From assembly GCA_005406025.1 (NCBI GenBank), contig BGZK01001233.1, positions 62,001 through 126,000 of the forward strand: a stretch of DNA of 64,000 nt, read 5' to 3'. Source of the stretch: Eumeta japonica (taxonomy: Eukaryota > Arthropoda > Insecta > Lepidoptera > Psychidae). Of this stretch, positions 58,472 to 64,000 are shown piece after piece. Position numbers and translations under genes: made by a program. Under the pieces are notes generated by a model, which had not been told where the DNA came from, ran no database searches, and worked only from the letters and a program-made list of their open reading frames with translations. How positions within the stretch are numbered: position 1 is the first letter of the stretch; each line of letters begins with the position of its first letter.

Positions 58472-58680
58472 CGCCCGTGGTGGCGGCAAAAGCCCAGCTT
58501 ACCGGTCTACTTGTTGACCGTCGCGATCAGTCTCCCTTGCATAATCATATTTGTGTATCTCCAGAATCGTATCGCTATAAACGAGCGTGTAAAAAGGTAC
58601 AAAGAGCGCCGCCATCGCGCTTTGCTTCAACGCATGCAGGGCGATGCTTTAGTTGAAATAAATGTAAAAAATTGAAAAGA
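58472..58680 (+). other. MCFD2: MCFD2 3' UTR
   Basis: About 200 bases from the stop codon to the first polyadenylation signal (58657-58662) plus a short downstream stretch. A longer form is possible because further AATAAA words follow (for example near 59626). Confidence 0.55.
58657..58662 (+). other. Polyadenylation signal for MCFD2
   Basis: AATAAA 186 bases after the stop codon, followed by 'tgtaaaaaattg'. Confidence 0.6.
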
Positions 58681-59254
58681 CATTATTGTGAAATAGCTGA
58701 TAATTTATTGTTTACTACAGAACATTGATCAACTATCCGATTATGATTTGGACTCTATACATATATTGTTCCATTTCCGGTAATACACATACGAGGTACT
58801 GTTGCTTGTTTAATTTTTAAGCATACTCTTCTTCGTTATCCTCAATTCCTTAAATTTCCACGAACTAAATATGCCTTACTACATGCCGGAATAAGCATAC
58901 ATTACGTAGAACCGCCTGCCTACACACATTACTGCGATTTGCAGAGTTGATTATCTTGCGATTGAAAATATGTAATAACAGAAATTACATTATACAATCG
59001 GTGAAAAAAAATTAAAAAATGTATTGGATCTTAAATCGTAAAGTCGAAAGTTGTCTCTCATACAAGAACTTGCATTGCGTGTTGTAAACACATAGATTTC
59101 TCTTGTCTATGCCTGTTACGAATCTGCGAATAGTACACGGAAATGAAGGCGTATGTAGCCAGAATCTGTTGGGTGATATATCTCGTTTAAGAGTTTAAAT
59201 GAGGCGTGAAATTAAAACAAAACAAATGCTAATTAACTACAAGACGTTATAATA

Positions 59255-59530
59255 AGTGCATGGCACACAGCAATCCGCTTTATTGCACATTTTCGAAGTC
59301 TGAGGTCCATCGCATAGACGCGTATTCGTCATTGTACGCTTGCTCGCTGTTTATGTACAAAACTACAAAACTGTGTTCACGGAGCGGCATCCTTACGCTC
59401 TGTGTAGGGTTGCCTCTTGTACGTAAGCAGAATGCAAGCGTACAACGACAAATACGCGCTTTATAACGAACACTCTGTGGGCAGCGAGTGGGTCTTACAC
59501 TGACTTTGCCCTTCATAAACGTTCCTGTCC
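59255..59530. other. GC-richer patch downstream of MCFD2
   Basis: Open on both strands (68 codons plus, 78 codons minus) and GC-richer than its surroundings. The peptides match nothing I recognise. It could be distal 3' UTR, a repeat or regulatory DNA. Confidence 0.25.
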
Positions 59531-59534
59531 TATC

Positions 59535-62100
59535 CTACACAGACTTTGTGTTGTAATAGATGCAATATTCTTTTTGTTGAATACAGCAATCCATAAACAT
59601 CAAAGCAGATTTCGATATATAATACAATAAATAAGGTTACATCAACTTATAAAAGAAAATTATGAAGTGCCACCGGAGTTATTTAACTGGACTTACATTC
59701 TATAATTATGGAAGATGATTAACAGAGGATGCATCGGCGGATGCACACGCAACGAAAGATCGATTTAAATTTACATTTTCCACGTAAATAAATTTTAGAG
59801 AATAAGACTTGCCGTCCCAACTAGCGATTCTGGTTACGATCGCAATCCCTTGCCGAATCGATGGCATTAAAACATAATTAATATACTATAATAAAATAAA
59901 ATCAATCGATATGTTTCGTGCGATCCCTCGATCACAATTTGACTTTGTTTATTCATATTTGATGCCGGAGTTCGGTGACGCCGCTGAGGCCATGTTTTTT
60001 TCCGGGCTTCGAGCTATATCCCTACCAAGCTTCATAAATATTATTTTACAAACTGATAAAATAATATTCGTGATAATATTTCGCGTTCCATTTCTCGTAC
60101 ACTACATGTTTGATGAAGATTAATAGCACCTTATACTTTTTCCATACTTCGAGTCACTACTCTGACAGATTTCATCACATCGTTTGACAGTTTGGCGCTG
60201 AGAAGGCATAGTAATAATGAATGATTTTTTTCACTTTTGAAATTAGCGCAGGAAATAAAGTAAATGCCAAAACTATAGTTTATTGGTTCGTGGTGATTTT
60301 CGAAGTGAATCAACTAAGTACATACCAGACTAAAGTGGAGAGGCTCCCTAATAGAAATTATTTATTTTGTATTTAAATATGAACCAATTTTATATACGAC
60401 AACTACATACGACAAGGAAGTATACATGATACCGCATTGTAAAGGAAAATTGATGAATATTTTGTCTATTACTGAATTATGTTTTGTTGTATATTCTTGA
60501 ATGAGAGGACTAAGATAAAGTCATAAGAGGTATTTTGATATTCCGTTTGTTATTTTTCACCTCAAAATTAATATTTCAGTTTTTCATGGGAATTTTAAGA
60601 CTCGGCATTTGTTTGCAAACTTAAGTGTGACCCAATTTTTCACATTTGTTTTTAATTTTACCATTAATAGTTCCGGAAATAAATAGTGGGAATATTCAAA
60701 TTTCGTACATAATATTTTTTTTAACTATACATTTGTAATGATAGAAATACATATATTCCTATTTTTCATAACGAACCGTTTCGTTAAATATGTCACTTAA
60801 GGCATTTGACAAAAGGTTTTTAACGCGTCCTTCAAGATTAACCACCAATACCAGAGTTCGTTTATTTATGGTATATGCGCGTAATTAGATCTCTTAACTT
60901 TGTATTTGTTTTATATAGGCACCAAAGATTAACATTTTTCACCGAATGGATTAGGAGGTATTCACTGTGACAAAAGGACATACAAATAAGCAGACAAACA
61001 GCAAATCGCGAAAGTGATATTACAATGTTTCCTTTCTTATATCGGATGTACGGAACTATAAAAAACACATGTTTTTTTATTAAAAAAATTGTCTATTTCA
61101 TTAACAAGCTAATGAAATATGTACAAAGTTGCATTTTATTTTTTTATATTGTATGAGTCCTAATGAAAAAAAAAAATACATTGTGTTTGCAAATATTTTT
61201 TCGGTCACTTCAAAGTCCACTATCATTCAAACTTTTATTTCTATACAAAATTTCATATTTTGAAGTTTAAATTTTATTAATATAAACGTTCTTGGATGTC
61301 AGTCTCCAATTTCTGTTAACATTAATTAAATAATTGTATCAATTATAGTAACTAGTCAGAAAATTTTTATTTGATTAAGTTTTGTGATGTTGAATTTGTG
61401 ATCAGTAAATTGTTATCAAAATGTTTTTGATTCTTCAAAATTTTGAAATACACACATTTTTTTTTTTTCATTTATTTGTATGGTTATAAATAAATATATT
61501 ATTTGCATGTATTTTATAAAATTATTTAACATAAGTGCCACATGAGCAGACTTTCAGAAATACTGAAAATGAGGCTGAAAGTATATTCGGAATTGTGTGG
61601 TAGCCTACTTTATTGAGCACAACGTTTGTTTGTCTTTGCGCTATCGTAAAATAGTTTTAACTATACTCAATAATTGGTTATACTTATATTACGGCTATAG
61701 CTAATAATAAGATCTTTATATCCAAATTAGTAATCTATATCGTAAGAGTGTTGTTATTAGAAGCGTTTAGGAACGGACCTGACGCACAACTGTGTTTTCG
61801 GAATCGGCAATTTATTTAAACATATTGAATATGAATAGAAGATTTATATGGACAGGTGAACTTTTTTATATACAGATAGATGTCATTTATATAACTATAT
61901 AAGTTGTATTTCGGGTGTAAATTACAATTTAGCCGTGATTATTCTATTTTATGAATCATATTTACAAAAGGTTACTAATTAATATTTTTCCAAAGTTATA
62001 TATTTATTAATCCTTTATTATTATTTTTTATTAATCCTAAGTTCTATAACGGAATATAATCTATTTCTACAAATAATTTCATTACAATCCGTCTATATGT
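59535..62100. other. Intergenic, mostly unrecognised
   Basis: AT-rich. 60960-61060 ('acggaactataaaa' end) is a weak family A 3' end. A 70-codon frame at 59911-60123 is noted under rejected items. Confidence 0.4.
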
Positions 62101-62112
62101 ATAAACATTGAA

Positions 62113-62325
62113 TTATATTAAAAAATATGTAATGTTCATGCCAAGTTCGTGACACGGCATGGGAAGGGTTTGTTGATCACCTCTCACTGATGATCGTTCT
62201 CGGTTTGGGTACGATCGTGGTCTTGTTCCTTGTTTGTTCGCCTTTCGTTCTTGACGTAGTGCTTCTAAGACATAATTTACGAACAAGACGTAGGCGTATT
62301 TTAGTTCTTGATCTAACACAATATT
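62113..62325 (-). other. Unrecognised minus-strand frame of 68 codons
   Basis: The frame is uninterrupted and encodes charged, non-repetitive sequence beginning 'MLDQELKYAYVLFVNYVLEA' and containing 'RPRSYPNRERSSVRGDQQ'. Its DNA is GC-richer than the flanks. No family is recognised. It lies 360 bases beyond the last exon of the minus-strand gene at 62689. It may be a transposon fragment (an AT-rich 'ataaaatattgtgttaga' border is at 62315-62335) or part of a long 3' UTR. Confidence 0.3.
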
Positions 62326-62527
62326 TTATAAATGTAAATAAATAAAGACCCCAAAGACATTCCGTTTCTATATGAGCAATTGTTTTCTCTACTCCGTTTG
62401 TACAATACTTGCTTAAAATAAAATAGCCTTACTTTAATTCTTTATGTTCATGTTAACTTAGGGTTTTTTTGACATTAACATAGAAAGTATTACAAGTACA
62501 AATGTGTACAAAATTAAAATTGATCGG

Positions 62528-62533
62528 TTTATT
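62528..62533 (-). other. Polyadenylation signal for minus-strand gene
   Basis: tttatt on the plus strand is AATAAA on the minus strand, about 155 bases after the stop codon at 62689. Confidence 0.45.
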
Positions 62534-62688
62534 CAATTTTCAGAAGATAATCTACTACAACGAGCATAAATTTTATAACAAGATAGAAGAATATCCATCC
62601 CTAAGAGAAGACAATATCAATATTATCATGAGATATTCAAGCAAAATACAATTGCAAATAGGTACATAATCATATGCTTTCGCCGAAG

Positions 62689-62797
62689 TTATTGCCCACA
62701 TTTGTAGCGCTCGCAGGTCATTCCATCCGATCCTAGTTTGATCGCTTCTCGTAGACCATTCGTCACATTTTCGTAGTGTTCAAACTCAAGGCTGTTC
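62689..62797 (-). CDS. Last coding exon of an unidentified gene (rest lies beyond window)
   Basis: On the minus strand an acceptor '..cattgtttcag' (ending at 62798) is followed by 109 bases: one base completing a split codon, then 35 codons and TAA. The peptide reads 'NSLEFEHYENVTNGLREAIK' followed by 'LGSDGMTCERYKCGQ'. The two cysteines and an N-glycosylation-type NVT near the C-terminus would suit a secreted or luminal protein, but I do not recognise the family. The exon is clearly GC-richer than its flanks, uses ordinary codons, and has AATAAA downstream. Its donor partner must lie to the right; I found no further exon up to 64000. It converges tail-to-tail with MCFD2. Confidence 0.55.
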
Positions 62798-62799
62798 CT

Positions 62800-64000
62800 G
62801 AAACAATGTCACTTATTTAAATGCAAAACCTGAAATTAACATTATGAAATTAAAAAAGAGATCAGTTTGAAACGATTATCTAGATGCATGTTAGTGTACA
62901 TATTAGGTTCGAAAAAAAAAACAAGAAAATCATTGCATGTTTATGTTGATATATTATTAGTGTAAAATAAATATTATCACTTATACATATAGTGAATAGT
63001 AGGAGAAAAAAACCTTTGTACATTAATTGTGAAAATCTACTCTGGGGGTGTTATAATAATTGACAGAATCCATTTATGTTGTTTTTAGAATCCCTGGTTT
63101 TTAGAATTCCATTTATACATTTGTTTGCAAATTTCGCAAAATTTATCATACAGATTTCGATGAAATTTGATACGGTAACTGTTTATATCTCTAAATAACG
63201 TATGAAATACTTTTTATCCTGTTTTGATGATATATTTTATATCATGCATATATTATATAATTGTCCGTAGATGGCGCTAGCTATACCGCGATTCCGTACG
63301 CATAGAGCTGGCATTTAAATAAAAACACACCGAGAGCACGAGCGGAATCGATATTGTAGTGAAACAGCTCCAACACTCAATGTAGTAGACATCTATTATA
63401 TCGAATTAAAAATTTATTCTATGTCGACGCGAACGGAACTGCGGACGAAAACTAGTACTCAATATATATGTCATATGTCATAATATATGTCATTTAAAAG
63501 AAAAATATATTTAGAACAACCGTTCCTTGTAGTAATGTGAAAAAAGGTGGTGAAACTTTATTGCGGTGGATACCGTTATTGGTTAATAATTACTATAATC
63601 TCCTCCTTTTCTCTTTAAACCGATTTCAATGAAATAATATTACTCTTACTTAAATTAGAATTAAGAAGCTGAGATAAAATAAATATCGTGATGATCACCT
63701 TGTCTTAGGTTTCCACATTAGCGAGCTATATATCTTGGCTCTCATATGTTTGACGCTATAGATAAAATAGAAATAGTCTAAAGCGATAATTTGTTATTGT
63801 CTGTACATCCATTACGAACATTCCGAACGCGTACAGCTATGTGGTGATTAAGTCAGCACAGTTGTATTCATAATGCCGTTATCTCAATGCTATCTTAGTA
63901 TGGATAAGACCTTCAATATTCTTTCCTGTATGCGTTAATTAACGTAAACATCTGATTCTCTAAAATAGAAACACCACTCAGTAAAAATTTTGGTCGTTAG
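62800..64000 (-). other. Probable intron of the minus-strand gene
   Basis: No second exon found. 63265-63460 ('gtagatggcgctagctatac ... gtcgacgcgaacggaactgc') resembles a dispersed-repeat 3' end. The rest is AT-rich. Confidence 0.35.

Noticed and set aside
59911..60123. 70-codon frame 'MFRAIPRSQFDFVYSYLMPE...'
   Set aside because: The first half looks protein-like but no splice sites, homologous family or polyadenylation context fit; the second half is AT-rich. Kept as unsupported.
63265..63460. GC-richer patch considered as a further exon of the minus-strand gene
   Set aside because: Contains words typical of dispersed-repeat 3' ends and has stops in all minus frames around the expected phase.
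1..64000. CRISPR array, bacterial operon, riboswitch or phage-like region
   Set aside because: No regularly spaced repeats, no prokaryotic gene density, and clear eukaryotic splicing and transposon content throughout.
1..64000. Known insect microRNA seeds (let-7, miR-10, bantam, miR-2) near the hairpins
   Set aside because: None of the remembered mature sequences was found by eye, and the perfect short-arm hairpins are unlike pre-miRNAs.

Overview
This window is nuclear DNA from an insect, most probably a moth or butterfly (Lepidoptera). The evidence is an AT-rich background, long introns, a spliced EF-hand gene, a eukaryotic tRNA with internal A and B boxes, and a dense load of decayed mariner elements, RTE-like LINEs, tRNA-derived SINEs and short non-autonomous repeats of types I associate with lepidopteran genomes. 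The species cannot be named from the sequence. No prokaryotic operon, CRISPR array or plasmid feature is present.

Only one protein-coding gene can be read in full. It is a plus-strand, four-exon homologue of MCFD2 (48433..58471), with a signal peptide, two intact EF-hand loops and GT/AG borders in consistent phase, predicting 193 residues. MCFD2 is the soluble luminal partner of the LMAN1/ERGIC-53 lectin receptor that carries glycoproteins from ER to Golgi. A GC-rich block at 47.2-47.4 kb may be its promoter. Its introns hold a MITE, a SINE, LINE scraps, nested repeats and a dead IS630/Tc1-type transposase. At 62689..62797 on the minus strand there is a convincing last exon of a second gene of unknown product. 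It converges on MCFD2, and its upstream exons must lie beyond the right edge. One tRNA-Arg(ACG) sits alone at 17.7 kb.

The left 47 kb is otherwise a gene desert. It contains (i) mariner relics at 3.3, 11.6, 13.2, 20.1 and 32.6 kb; (ii) RTE-like LINE relics at 28.9, 35.7 and 46.2 kb, another reverse-transcriptase fragment at 27.9 kb, and small 3' scraps of the 35.7-kb family at 11.0, 15.0 and 51.4 kb; (iii) tRNA-derived SINEs at 1.8, 35.5 and 49.7 kb; (iv) several families of short dispersed repeats, labelled here A to F; and (v) isolated CpG-rich blocks (about 1.2, 10.3, 14.6, 26.6, 31.4, 33.5-34.1 and 45.9 kb) that carry no believable protein and look like candidate regulatory elements. The most striking is 33450..34140, which contains a match to an RFX X-box.

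The most unusual small-scale structure is a set of short inverted duplications (13-26 bp arms, 4-10 nt loops, mostly perfect) scattered through the window. One abuts a mariner end and one abuts a MITE.
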